Source: Cryomorphaceae bacterium (GTDB lineage: Bacteria > Bacteroidota > Bacteroidia > Flavobacteriales > Schleiferiaceae). From it: DNA of 63,330 bases. The notes beneath the pieces were generated by a model. That model did no database searches, was not told the origin of the DNA, and worked only from the letters and a program-made list of their open reading frames with translations. Position 1 is the first letter of the stretch; every line of letters starts with the position of its first letter. The DNA lies in contig JAFIEY010000199.1 in NCBI GenBank assembly GCA_020832345.1, forward strand, positions 1 through 63,330, written 5' to 3'. A program made the translations under genes and the position numbers. Of the stretch, positions 51,024 to 60,799 are shown piece by piece.

Positions 51024-52451
51024 CTATGATTTAGCGTAATGATTTACGACAAATTGGGTCAGTAATCGCACGCCGGCGCCAGTGCCACCAACCGGACGAT
51101 AACCATCTGAACTATCGAGGAAGGTAGGTGCAGCAATATCCAAATGCACCCATGGATAATCGGTAAAATGCTCTAAAAATTTTCCGGCGGTAATGGTCCC
51201 GGCTTCTCGTCCCCCGATATTCTTCATATCGGCTACTGTTGACTTAAGCATGGCTTTATATTCCGGCCAAAGGGGCAGTCGAACAAGTCGTTCGTGCATT
51301 TCGTGGCCGGCCTTCTCCAATCCGGAATACGTCTTATCATCCAGTTTGCCCATGGCACAAATACCTTGACGACCAACCGCTATAACTGCCGCACCGGTTA
51401 GGGTTGCAAGATCAATGACGAGATCCGGGTTGTATTTTTTTGCAAATGCCAGGGCATCACCTAAAATTAACCGACCTTCTGCATCGGTATTGAGCACTTC
51501 CACGGAGGTGCCGTCATACATGTGCAGAATATCCCCCGGTGTAATGGCATTTCCACCCGGCCTATTGTCTGTAGCGGGAATGAGTCCCATTACCCAAACA
51601 TCAGACTTCATCCCGGCGATTGCGGTAATGGCCCCGGAAACGGCAGCTGCACCACCCATATCTGATTTCATGCTATCCATGGAACCAGCTGTAGGTTTCA
51701 AACTCAATCCACCGGTATCGTACATCACGCCTTTGCCCACCAAAATCAACGGCTTAGTATTACGCGGCTTACTGGGTTTGTATTCTAAAATAGAAAATGT
51801 TGGCGGATCTACACTGCCTTTGTTGACGCCTAATAATCCGCCCATTCGCAAAGATTCAATATTGGTTTTATTCAAAACTTCCACGGAAAAACCCACTTCT
51901 TTTCCAATACTGACCAATCGCTCAGAAAACATCGTTGCGGTGAGTTTTATCAATGGTTCGTTGACGAGGTCACGCGCTAAAAAATTCCCGGTAATCATCC
52001 AACGTAAAACATTAAGCGCATCACTTTTGGCACCATCAACCCCGATATAATCCGGGCGATATTCACTTTTCACTTTTTTGTAAATATCAAAAGAGTAGGA
52101 CGCAAGTGAAAAACCCTCGGCAAGTGCAGTTCCGTATGCGGCATCAGCGCACCTAACAAAAATCGATTGTTCTTCAAAGGCCTTAACCGCAGGTAAAATA
52201 GCACTTCCGGCCATGCGAAACTGTTCTGCTTGTCTTGACGGGTCGGCGTCTGATTTAACCTTACAAATTACCGTCATTCGATCCCCGAGTTGATAAAAAT
52301 ATTGACCGTCATTTTTCACGGCAAATTTTTCAGCTTTTTGCTTTATGTCCTCGGAAAGGTTAAAAGTAGCCAATTGAGAAAGCTCAGAAAAAGCGATAAT
52401 TTCGACACCTCCCTTATCGGCGGCACCGAATTTTGTATGTTGTTGTAGCAT
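51024..52451 (-). CDS. pepA: Leucyl aminopeptidase (M17)
   Basis: I start it at the ATG at 52451 (MLQQHTKFGAADKGG); an ATG at 52520 adds 23 residues before a likely -7 box (TACATTTG, 52473-52480). The 475-residue protein has the M17 catalytic set: VGKGVMYDTGGLSLKP near 240 (Lys, Asp), SDMGGAAAV near 267 and NTDAEGRLILGDAL near 322 (metal-binding Asp and Glu, Arg). It trims N-terminal residues from cytoplasmic peptides. The protein is complete. Confidence 0.93.
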   Translation of the reverse strand: MLQQHTKFGAADKGGVEIIAFSELSQLATFNLSEDIKQKAEKFAVKNDGQYFYQLGDRMTVICKVKSDADPSRQAEQFRMAGSAILPAVKAFEEQSIFVRCADAAYGTALAEGFSLASYSFDIYKKVKSEYRPDYIGVDGAKSDALNVLRWMITGNFLARDLVNEPLIKLTATMFSERLVSIGKEVGFSVEVLNKTNIESLRMGGLLGVNKGSVDPPTFSILEYKPSKPRNTKPLILVGKGVMYDTGGLSLKPTAGSMDSMKSDMGGAAAVSGAITAIAGMKSDVWVMGLIPATDNRPGGNAITPGDILHMYDGTSVEVLNTDAEGRLILGDALAFAKKYNPDLVIDLATLTGAAVIAVGRQGICAMGKLDDKTYSGLEKAGHEMHERLVRLPLWPEYKAMLKSTVADMKNIGGREAGTITAGKFLEHFTDYPWVHLDIAAPTFLDSSDGYRPVGGTGAGVRLLTQFVVNHYAKS

Positions 52452-52696
52452 GATGTTTATTGTATTTGGCACAAATGTAAAATCACTGTGGCAAAGAGAA
52501 AAACTTATTTTACCTTTCACGCAATAAGTACCCTCATTGGCTAAATTTTTGCGGCCAATTAAAACGTTTGTTTGTAGTTTTACGTTTTATTCCAAAACCA
52601 TGAACATCATTTAAACCCAAGGAAAGAAATCTTGAGAAAATTTAACAGTTGTCCCTCAATAGAAAATTGTACTTTTATAGCGGCAAAATAAACTTT

Positions 52697-55360
52697 GTGA
52701 AAAGAATTTACGGCATACTCTTCATTTTTCTCCTTACACCCTGGATCTCAAATGCAACACATAACAGAGCCGGGGAAATAACCTATAGGCATCTTAGCGG
52801 TTCAAATTACGAAGTTACCATTACCACCTATACCAAAACCAGTGCTCCGGCTGACCGTTGTGAACTGGAAATATTTTGGGGGGATAATACTTCGGCTTTT
52901 TTACCGAGAATAAACGGCCCAACTGCCGGAAATTGCGCCCCAAACGGTATGGGAGAAACCCTGGCTAACGATGTTAAAAAAAATATTTATCGCGGGGTTC
53001 ACGCCTATCCATCTCCCGGAACATTCACCATTTCCACGCAGGATCCCAACCGAAACCAAGGCATCTCCAACATTCCCAACTCAGTCAACGTGGTTTTTTA
53101 CCTGCAAACCACCATCATTATTAACCCCATTTTGGGAAATAACAGTTCACCCGAGTTACTCAACCCGCCCATTGATGATGGTTGTGTGGGAAAATTATTC
53201 GTGCACAATGCAGCTGCATTTGACCCCGACGGTGACAGTCTGGCATATCGACTGGTGGATGTTCGCGGGGTAAACGGCATGCCCTTTGGCACCACTTACG
53301 ACCCCAGCTTCGTTCAAGATCCGGTAACCATAGACAGCATTACCGGAGATTTAATTTGGAATACCCCGCAGGTTCAGGGACAATTCAATTTTGCCATTGA
53401 AATTTTAGAATATCGAAAGTCTAGCTCCAATGTTTACGCTTTGATGAGTAGGGTTACCCGCGACTTACAAGTTACCATAATCGGAGGATGCAACAACGAT
53501 CCGCCGGAAATTACTCCGGCAGGCCCCTTTTGCGTGGTGGCAGGTGACACACTCAATTTCTCCATGACAGCAACAGACCCCAACGGGCATCAAGTCTCAC
53601 TTACCGCAACCGGCGGACCCTTTGAAATTGATGTCCCTGCTTTTTTAACGGGCCCTATAAGCGGCGTCGGTTCCGTAACACGAGAATTTACCTGGCGAAC
53701 AAACTGTTCACATGTACGACAGCAAAATTACTTTGTTTATTTTAGGGCCGAGGACAATCCACCGGGTCAGCAGACCGCGCTAACCGCTTACCAAACTGTA
53801 CAAATTCGGGTAATATCACCAGGACCCAGAGATCCCCTGGCCATTGGAAGTGCCGTTGGGATAGAACTAAGTTGGGATCCTTCGGTATGTGAGGGTCCGG
53901 TTAGATACGATATTTACCGAAGGGAAGATCCCAGCGGGTGGACTCCAGATTCGTGCGAAACCGGTGTTCCCGGATATACGGGCTTTGAGAAAATTGCCCA
54001 AGTCAACGGTGTAAACAATACATTTTATACCGACGATGAAGTTGAAACGGTGGGATTCGTGTACTGCTACCGGATTGTCGCTGTATTCCCCGATGGTGGC
54101 GAGAGCATTGCTTCAGATGAAGTTTGCGCAGAACTCCCGAAAACGCTTCCCGTAATGACCAATGTTGATGTGGAAGAAACCGACAGTCTGAATGGGGAAA
54201 TAAACGTTGCCTGGACGCGTCCATACGAAATTGACAGTTTACTCTTCCCGCCACCTTATCGCTATGAATTATATCGCGCTGTTGGCATCGAGGGAGAAAA
54301 CTTCACCTTAATTGAGACCAAGAATGACCTTTTTGACACCGCTTATACCGACACAGGACTGAACACCCGTGACAGCCTGTACCGCTATAAAGTAGATTTC
54401 CTTTTAATGCCTTCGGAAACTAAAGTGGGCGCTTCCTATCCGGCAACACAACCATTCCTGCTACCCCGTGGATCGAACGGGAGAATTACCCTTTCATACC
54501 AGTTCGATGGACCGTGGCGCAACGATACCATGGTCGTGTTTCGGGAAATTCCCCAGTTAAGCGGAAATTTCGACAGCATAGGATTCAGCACCTCCAGAAC
54601 CTTTACAGACACAGGACTTGTAAACGGACAGGAATATTGCTATTATATCCGAACCAACGGAAACTACCCCGCAAGTGGATTGCCGGAAAACCTCCGCAAT
54701 CGATCGCAAATTGCTTGTGGACTGGCATTGGATACCACCCGACCTTGTGCGCCGATTGTATTTAACGATTTTAAATGTCCGGACAATAAACTCGAATTAT
54801 TCTTTTCTGACAACCCCAACCCCGACTGCCCGGATCACACCTTTCTGTACTATAACATTTATTACAAAGCCAAGTTGGATGACGATTACCCGGAGACCCC
54901 GACCTTTAGCAATATCCAAGACAGCATTTTTGAAAGGTTTGAACTTCCCTTTAGCGGATGCTATAAAGTCACCGTAGTGAAGCGAAATGAAGAAGATCCC
55001 AGCGGTCTTGCCCGGGAAAGTCCATTCTCGGAAGAATTTTGCGTCGATCCATGTCCGGATATAATTATTCCCAACGTATTTACGCCAAATGGCGACGGGA
55101 GAAATGATGTATTTCGTCCAGTACCCGATCCCCGCGATATCAATTTTATAGAAATCAAAATTTTTAACAGATGGGGAAATATGGTTTATCGAAGTGAAAG
55201 CACGGAGCAATTTATCAATGAAGGTTGGGACGGCAACGATATGGAAACCGGAAAACCTTCGGCTGCTGGTGTTTATTTCTATGTGATGCGAATCATTTAC
55301 CGAGGGTTAACACCTCAAGACGAAATCAACCTTAACGGCGATATTCATTTATATCGTTAA
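52697..55360 (+). CDS. Large secreted protein with gliding-motility C-terminal (CHU_C) domain
   Basis: The 887-residue protein probably starts at GTG 52697 with a signal peptide (KRIYGILFIFLLTPWISNA); an in-frame TTG at 52649 is less likely. The body has PKD/fibronectin-like beta domains (about 20-800), Cys-rich with paired motifs and DVEETDSLNGEINVAWTRPYE near 500. The last 85 residues, from NVFTPNGDGRNDVFRP, form a CHU_C / type B type IX secretion signal that also carries IKIFNRWGNMVYRS. It is probably a surface adhesin or matrix protein. A flippase gene follows after 21 bp. Confidence 0.85.
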   Translation: MKRIYGILFIFLLTPWISNATHNRAGEITYRHLSGSNYEVTITTYTKTSAPADRCELEIFWGDNTSAFLPRINGPTAGNCAPNGMGETLANDVKKNIYRGVHAYPSPGTFTISTQDPNRNQGISNIPNSVNVVFYLQTTIIINPILGNNSSPELLNPPIDDGCVGKLFVHNAAAFDPDGDSLAYRLVDVRGVNGMPFGTTYDPSFVQDPVTIDSITGDLIWNTPQVQGQFNFAIEILEYRKSSSNVYALMSRVTRDLQVTIIGGCNNDPPEITPAGPFCVVAGDTLNFSMTATDPNGHQVSLTATGGPFEIDVPAFLTGPISGVGSVTREFTWRTNCSHVRQQNYFVYFRAEDNPPGQQTALTAYQTVQIRVISPGPRDPLAIGSAVGIELSWDPSVCEGPVRYDIYRREDPSGWTPDSCETGVPGYTGFEKIAQVNGVNNTFYTDDEVETVGFVYCYRIVAVFPDGGESIASDEVCAELPKTLPVMTNVDVEETDSLNGEINVAWTRPYEIDSLLFPPPYRYELYRAVGIEGENFTLIETKNDLFDTAYTDTGLNTRDSLYRYKVDFLLMPSETKVGASYPATQPFLLPRGSNGRITLSYQFDGPWRNDTMVVFREIPQLSGNFDSIGFSTSRTFTDTGLVNGQEYCYYIRTNGNYPASGLPENLRNRSQIACGLALDTTRPCAPIVFNDFKCPDNKLELFFSDNPNPDCPDHTFLYYNIYYKAKLDDDYPETPTFSNIQDSIFERFELPFSGCYKVTVVKRNEEDPSGLARESPFSEEFCVDPCPDIIIPNVFTPNGDGRNDVFRPVPDPRDINFIEIKIFNRWGNMVYRSESTEQFINEGWDGNDMETGKPSAAGVYFYVMRIIYRGLTPQDEINLNGDIHLYR

Positions 55361-55381
55361 TGGCCCGTAATTTCGCCACGA

Positions 55382-56833
55382 ATGAGTACCGCTAAAAAAC
55401 TACTTGGCCAAACCGCCATTTACGGACTTTCCAGCATGTTGGGAAGGTTTTCATATTTCCTTCTAACACCTGTACAGACCGGGAAATTACCACCGATGGA
55501 ATACGGTATCAGTACCGATATTTATGTGATCATTGGAATATTAATGGTGGTTCTAACCTTTGGAATGGAAACGGCATTTTTTCGACACGCCAGCAAGCGA
55601 AACAACAATCCCGATCAAATTTTTTCGGATGCACAATGGTTTGTTTTTGCCACAGCCATCGTATTCAACATTTTGGTCATAACCTTTCAAACGCCCATCC
55701 TACAACGCCTTCAATACGAAGATGCACCACAGTATTTATGGATGCTCCAAATCATTCTCACAGGAGAACTGCTGGTTGCGCTGCCTTTTGCCCGACTTCG
55801 ACAAAGAGAAAAAGCGGCGAAATTTGCAGGCATCCGACTGAGTGGTATCGGCATTATGATATTCCTCAATTTGTATTTTTTCCTTTGGGCACCCGCATTG
55901 GCCAATTCCGGTTACTCACCACCCTTCAGCGATGGAACGCCCCGGGTAGATCACATATTTTGGGCAAATATCATCTCCGTAATTTGGGTTGTTGTGCTTT
56001 TTGTCCCTGCCTATTTCAAGGTGCGATTTACACCGAGCATACCTCGCATCAAAACCCTGCTACTATACGGCAGTCCATTAATGATCGCCGGACTAGCGGG
56101 AATCATCAATGAGCTTATCGACCGGCAAATAATCAAATATAACCTAAGTTTGACCGAACTTGGGCTTTATGGAGCGGTTGCAAAAATCGCAGTTTTTATG
56201 GCCCTAATCATTCAATCATATCGTTACGCCATCGAACCCTTCGTTTTTTCCAAAGCAGAAGACAAAGACTCTCCGCAATTGTACGCGCGTATTTTCGACT
56301 TTTTGGTTTTACTACTCGTCATTGCCATGACTGGAATAGCAGCCGGCATGGATTATATCAAGTTCTTTATCGGCTCAGATTACCACCAGGCACTTTTTGT
56401 CGTTCCCTGGCTTTTGATTTCCCAATTGTTGCTCGGATTAATCATGCACATTAGTATATGGTATAAAGTGAGTGACAAAACCCGCTTTGGCATTTACCTC
56501 TCCGGCATTGGTGCCGTGATAACCATAGTACTCAACATATTGCTCTTACCGAGAATCGGAATTTTAGGCGCCGCAATTACCAATTTGTTTTCCCACCTCA
56601 TCATCATTGCCTTCTCGCTTTATTGGGGACAAAAACGCTATTACATTCCTTATAAACTGGGTAAAAACGCCGTATTCTTAATTATCGGCAGCAGCATGAC
56701 ATTTGTTTTTTGCGGAATAGAAGGATATTTTTTGTTTAAAATCCTCGTGTGGTTAACCTTTGCATTTTTACTATCGTATCGAGAAAAAGAAGTTTTTCTG
56801 CGTATATTGCCCATTAAAAAAACCTCACCATGA
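55382..56833 (+). CDS. Oligosaccharide flippase / polysaccharide biosynthesis membrane protein
   Basis: The 483-residue protein has 12 to 14 predicted helices and the start [23 protein letters not shown], typical of MATE-like Wzx/RfbX flippases. It would turn a lipid-linked sugar unit across the inner membrane. [16 protein letters not shown] near 260 and the [16 protein letters not shown] stretch near 395 are family-like. It overlaps dut by 4 bp. No glycosyltransferase is beside it, and the tyrosine autokinase at 28.6 kb could belong to the same pathway. Confidence 0.87.
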   Translation: MSTAKKLLGQTAIYGLSSMLGRFSYFLLTPVQTGKLPPMEYGISTDIYVIIGILMVVLTFGMETAFFRHASKRNNNPDQIFSDAQWFVFATAIVFNILVITFQTPILQRLQYEDAPQYLWMLQIILTGELLVALPFARLRQREKAAKFAGIRLSGIGIMIFLNLYFFLWAPALANSGYSPPFSDGTPRVDHIFWANIISVIWVVVLFVPAYFKVRFTPSIPRIKTLLLYGSPLMIAGLAGIINELIDRQIIKYNLSLTELGLYGAVAKIAVFMALIIQSYRYAIEPFVFSKAEDKDSPQLYARIFDFLVLLLVIAMTGIAAGMDYIKFFIGSDYHQALFVVPWLLISQLLLGLIMHISIWYKVSDKTRFGIYLSGIGAVITIVLNILLLPRIGILGAAITNLFSHLIIIAFSLYWGQKRYYIPYKLGKNAVFLIIGSSMTFVFCGIEGYFLFKILVWLTFAFLLSYREKEVFLRILPIKKTSP

Positions 56834-57267
56834 GTAGTATCTCCGTAATAAACAATTCCGGAAACGAATTACCGCAATACCAAACCGCGCATTCCGCCGG
56901 CATGGATATTCGCGCGCACCTACCCGAGGAAGCTATGATCATTGATCCCGGCGCGTATGCCCTCATACCGACAGGCTTAAAAATCGCACTCACCGAAGGG
57001 TTTGAAGCACAAATCAGACCTCGTTCGGGATTGGCTTTAAAAAAAGGCGTCACCGTATTGAACGCCCCCGGGACCATCGACGCCGATTACCGCGGGGATG
57101 TAGGTGTGATTTTAATCAACCATGGCAAAGAACCCTTCACGGTGGAAAATGGTGACCGCATTGCCCAAATGGTCATCGCCCGGTACGAAAGGATTGAATG
57201 GAAATCCGTAAATGAACTCCCCGAAACCGAACGCGGAAGCGGCGGATTTGGCAGCACAGGAAGTTGA
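56830..57267 (+). CDS. dut: Deoxyuridine 5'-triphosphate nucleotidohydrolase
   Basis: The 145-residue protein has all five trimeric dUTPase motifs: [10 protein letters not shown] near 23, [11 protein letters not shown] near 64, [20 protein letters not shown] near 78, [13 protein letters not shown] near 107 and [10 protein letters not shown] at the C-terminus. It converts dUTP to dUMP. It overlaps the flippase gene by 4 bp. Confidence 0.96.
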   Translation: MSSISVINNSGNELPQYQTAHSAGMDIRAHLPEEAMIIDPGAYALIPTGLKIALTEGFEAQIRPRSGLALKKGVTVLNAPGTIDADYRGDVGVILINHGKEPFTVENGDRIAQMVIARYERIEWKSVNELPETERGSGGFGSTGS

Positions 57268-57310
57268 ATCATCAAACACAATCATACACTAAAAACTCAA
57301 AATTATCAAA

Positions 57311-58318
57311 ATGAAAATTATTGTACCCATGGCCGGTCGAGGCTCGCGTTTACGCCCGCACACACTTACCGTTCCCAAACCCCTAACTCCCATAGCTGGA
57401 AAACCCGTGGTGCAGCGTTTGGTCGAAGATATTGCCGCGATTAGCGCAGAGCAAGTAGAAGAAATCGCCTTTATTATTGGCGATTTCGGCAAAGAAACCG
57501 AAAAAGATCTGATGCAGATTGCCAAAAACTTGGGCGCCAAGGGACATATATTTTATCAAGATGTTCCACTCGGTACGGCCCATGCTATTATGTGCGCCAA
57601 AGAAATACTCACCGGTCCAATTGTCGTAGCATTTGCAGACACACTTTTTCGCGCAGACTTCAAACTCGACACCTCGGTGGACGGCGTAATCTGGACAAAA
57701 AAAGTTGAAAACCCCAGTGCCTTTGGCGTGGTTAAAATGGACGAAAACGGGGTAATCACCGATTTCGTTGAAAAGCCCCAAACCTTTGTCTCTGACGAAG
57801 CCATTATCGGTATTTACTTTTTTAAAGATGGGGCCAATTTGCGCTCGGAAATACAATATTTACTCGACAACGAAATAACCCACAAAGGAGAGTATTCCAT
57901 CACCGATGCTTTGGAAAACATGAAATCCAAAGGGCAGCGATTCAAAACAGGTGTTGTAGATGAATGGATGGATTGTGGAAATAAAGCTGTGGTCATAGAG
58001 ACCAATAACAAAGTTTTATCGTTTATAAAGGATAAAGAAACCATGATTCACGAAAGTGTGGTGCAAAAAAACACCCACATTATTGAGCCATGTTTTATAG
58101 GTGAAAATGTAAAACTTACCAATTGCACCATTGGCCCAAACGTTTCCATTGGAGATGGCACGGTGTTGGAACATGTAAAAATCGATCATTCGATGATAAT
58201 GAAAAACAGCCATGTTAAAAACATCGAACTCACCCAGTCCATGATTGGAAACCACGCAAAAATTGATGGCAAGTGGAAATCCCTGAGCTTGGGAGACTAC
58301 AGCCAAATGGAGGCTTAA
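57311..58318 (+). CDS. Sugar-phosphate nucleotidyltransferase
   Basis: The 335-residue protein is a glucose-1-phosphate thymidylyl/uridylyl-type enzyme. The N-terminal PMAGRGSRLRPHTLTVPKPLTPIAGKP-like signature (about 5-30) binds the nucleotide and sugar phosphate, and a left-handed beta helix follows (about 245-325, hexapeptide-like NVKLTNCTIGPNVSIGDGTVLEHV). It would make an activated sugar for surface polysaccharides, consistent with the flippase two genes upstream. The exact sugar and nucleotide cannot be assigned. Confidence 0.88.
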   Translation: MKIIVPMAGRGSRLRPHTLTVPKPLTPIAGKPVVQRLVEDIAAISAEQVEEIAFIIGDFGKETEKDLMQIAKNLGAKGHIFYQDVPLGTAHAIMCAKEILTGPIVVAFADTLFRADFKLDTSVDGVIWTKKVENPSAFGVVKMDENGVITDFVEKPQTFVSDEAIIGIYFFKDGANLRSEIQYLLDNEITHKGEYSITDALENMKSKGQRFKTGVVDEWMDCGNKAVVIETNNKVLSFIKDKETMIHESVVQKNTHIIEPCFIGENVKLTNCTIGPNVSIGDGTVLEHVKIDHSMIMKNSHVKNIELTQSMIGNHAKIDGKWKSLSLGDYSQMEA

Positions 58319-58331
58319 AAGCAAAAAACGT

Positions 58332-60032
58332 ATGTATAAGTACCTGCTCATCTTTACCCTAAACCTCGTCCTCATCCCTACTCTGTTTGCACAACAAGAC
58401 AGCGCAGGAGATTTGGTTCAGCGCAGGGAAATCATGTTTCAGGAAGCTTTGTTTGCCGCCATGGCCGCCAAAGCTACTGAAAACCCCAAGAAGCAAATAG
58501 AAAAACTCCGAACCGCAATGGATCTCCGGGACGACGTACCTGTGGTGTATTACGAGCTTTCCAAAGTGCTTTTTGAAGAAGGTGAAGGTGAAGAAGCACT
58601 ACATTACGCATACAAAGCAGCCGAATTAGATCCTGAAAATTATTGGATCGTCAAACATTTCTCAAACATGCTGGCCGCAGCGGAAATGTTTGACGATCTT
58701 TTAATTGTCCTTGAAGAGTTAAAATACATGACCGAGGACGATCTCACCTACGATTTGAAAATTTCGGAGGTTTATGCCGCACAAGGACAGTACAAAAAAG
58801 CCATCAAAAAACTCAACCAAATAGAAAAAGCCAGTGGGATAGTCCCCGACTTGGCGGAACGAAAAAAGAATATATGGCTGGCTGCCAACAAACCTAAAAA
58901 GGCAAGAAAGGAGCTGGAAAAACTCGTGAAAACCTATCCCAATGTACCCGAATTTTGGGGCGCTTTGGCCAATTTTCACCGGGCAAATGACAACAGCAAA
59001 GAAGCTGTAAGGGCTTATGAAAAACTACTCGAACTTCGCCCCGATGAACCAAGGGCGCACTTCGGGCTGGCTGAGGTTTATCGGGCAAATAATCAAACGG
59101 ATAAATTTCTTCACCACCTAAATATTGCCATGCGCAGTGAAGATGTCGATGAAGGCGTGAGATTGGAAGTCATCATGAGTCTCATCAACGCATCTATGCG
59201 GGCGTCACATTTGCGGAAAGACATACGGGAAATGCTCGAAAATGCCGAAGAATTTCACCCGAATTCCCACAGAATATTGGGACTCAAAGGAGATTTCCAC
59301 ATGGCCATGGGCGAAGTTTCCAAAGCGGTAGAGGCCTATGAAAAAGCCGTTGCCCTACCCGATGGAAAAGACAAAAACGTTTACACCAATATCGTAAGGA
59401 TTCATTTGGAAAAAGACAACCACGAGCGTGCTGTGCAATACGGAATGGAAGCTCTGGAGATTTTTCCCAACCAAAACGAATTGCACCTATTTACCGGCAT
59501 TGCCCTTATGGAAAACAAACAGGATAGTCTGGCAGCAGAAATCCTCCTTCAGGGATATGAAATCACATTTGGGAATCCCGATTTCAAAAATGAATTTCGG
59601 CGACTGCTCGGCGAGGCATACCAAAGGGCGGGAATGGCCGCGGAAAGTGACATCTATTTTAATGAGTACCTAAAGGAAAACCCGGACGACGAACTCACGC
59701 TTAACAACTACGCCTATTATCTTGCGTTGAGAAACGAACGACTTGAGGACGCCCTTATCATGACAGAAAAAAGCAACCAACTTTCCAAAAACAATCCTAC
59801 CTATCTCGATACATGGGCATGGGTGCTTTATCAAAAAGGCGATTATAAAAAAGCCCGAGAAATCATTGAGCGGGCCATCGAACTCGACGGCGGCCTAGAT
59901 CCTGAAGTCCGCGATCACTATGGGGACATCCTCATCAAACTCGGCAAAAAAGATCTGGCCATTGTGCAGTGGAAAAAAGCCATCGAACTCGGAGGAGATG
60001 TGGAAAGTATTCAACCCAAAATTCAAGAATAA
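58332..60032 (+). CDS. TPR-repeat protein, exported
   Basis: The 566-residue protein has a signal peptide (MYKYLLIFTLNLVLIPTLFAQQD) and about ten tetratricopeptide repeats from residue 45, marked by motifs such as ALHYAYKAAELDPENY, AVRAYEKLLELRPDEP and ARVIERAIELD-like blocks (AREIIERAIELDG). TPRs are protein-binding scaffolds, here in the periplasm. Its stop overlaps the next start (TAATG), so its expression is coupled to a DUF4292 lipoprotein. It may form an envelope assembly complex with the genes downstream. Confidence 0.88.
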   Translation: MYKYLLIFTLNLVLIPTLFAQQDSAGDLVQRREIMFQEALFAAMAAKATENPKKQIEKLRTAMDLRDDVPVVYYELSKVLFEEGEGEEALHYAYKAAELDPENYWIVKHFSNMLAAAEMFDDLLIVLEELKYMTEDDLTYDLKISEVYAAQGQYKKAIKKLNQIEKASGIVPDLAERKKNIWLAANKPKKARKELEKLVKTYPNVPEFWGALANFHRANDNSKEAVRAYEKLLELRPDEPRAHFGLAEVYRANNQTDKFLHHLNIAMRSEDVDEGVRLEVIMSLINASMRASHLRKDIREMLENAEEFHPNSHRILGLKGDFHMAMGEVSKAVEAYEKAVALPDGKDKNVYTNIVRIHLEKDNHERAVQYGMEALEIFPNQNELHLFTGIALMENKQDSLAAEILLQGYEITFGNPDFKNEFRRLLGEAYQRAGMAAESDIYFNEYLKENPDDELTLNNYAYYLALRNERLEDALIMTEKSNQLSKNNPTYLDTWAWVLYQKGDYKKAREIIERAIELDGGLDPEVRDHYGDILIKLGKKDLAIVQWKKAIELGGDVESIQPKIQE

Positions 60033-60799
60033 TGGAAACCTTGAGATTCAAATCCATCCTGATTTTGGCGATTTTTAGCATTGCCACGGCATGCTCATCA
60101 AAAAAAAAGGTGGCAGAAAAGGAAGATGAGATTGATATGGAAAATATGATTTTAATTGATCAAATTATTCAAACCAACCTAAGCCCCGCATTTTACAGCG
60201 CCAAGGGAAAAGGACGCTTCAATGGCATGGGTGTAAACCAAGGATTTAAAATTGAAATTCGAAGCATTCGCGACAGTATTTTATGGATTGACGTCAGTGC
60301 AGCCCTATTTGGAATAAAAGTGGCACGGCTGATGGCCACACCCGATAGCGTGCATTTTTACAACCGATTGGAAAAGTCGTACCTACAAAGCAGCATTACG
60401 GATCTGCAAAAACTGGTGAAAGGGCCGGTAAACTTTTACGATCTGCAAGCATTGATCAATGGACAGCCCATAGGCTCGCTGGGGAAAGGCACAAAACTGG
60501 AAAATCGGGAGGGACAATGGATCCACCTAAACAACAGTCCATCCAGGGAAGTATTGCTGCGTTTTGATGCCGGGACCTTTCAACTTCTGGCGCAGGGCAT
60601 TTCTTATCCTTTGGAAAAACAATCCGTACAAGCGTCCTACAGGAAGGACAGCGAAAGTATTCCCCTTCCCAAAGAGATTAATTTATCCACCGTTTATAAA
60701 AACGATGACATCCGTCTTTCCATTAATTTAGACGAAGTTAATTCCGAAAGTCCACCTCATTTTCCATTTAGCATTCCAAGTGGCTATAAACCTATGTAA
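60032..60799 (+). CDS. DUF4292 lipoprotein (LolA-like)
   Basis: The start is the ATG at 60032, giving a lipoprotein signal (METLRFKSILILAIFSIATACSSKKK, Cys at about 21). A 234-residue LolA/LppX-like half-barrel domain follows, as expected for DUF4292, with alternating hydrophobic strands and DVSAALFGIKVARL near 88. Such proteins often handle lipids or lipoproteins at the outer membrane. It overlaps the next gene by 20 bp and the TPR gene by one base. Confidence 0.86.
   Translation: METLRFKSILILAIFSIATACSSKKKVAEKEDEIDMENMILIDQIIQTNLSPAFYSAKGKGRFNGMGVNQGFKIEIRSIRDSILWIDVSAALFGIKVARLMATPDSVHFYNRLEKSYLQSSITDLQKLVKGPVNFYDLQALINGQPIGSLGKGTKLENREGQWIHLNNSPSREVLLRFDAGTFQLLAQGISYPLEKQSVQASYRKDSESIPLPKEINLSTVYKNDDIRLSINLDEVNSESPPHFPFSIPSGYKPM

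Noticed and set aside
51415-52050. A 211-residue plus-strand ORF opposite pepA.
   Set aside because: It lies wholly inside the catalytic region of pepA on the other strand; no family features.
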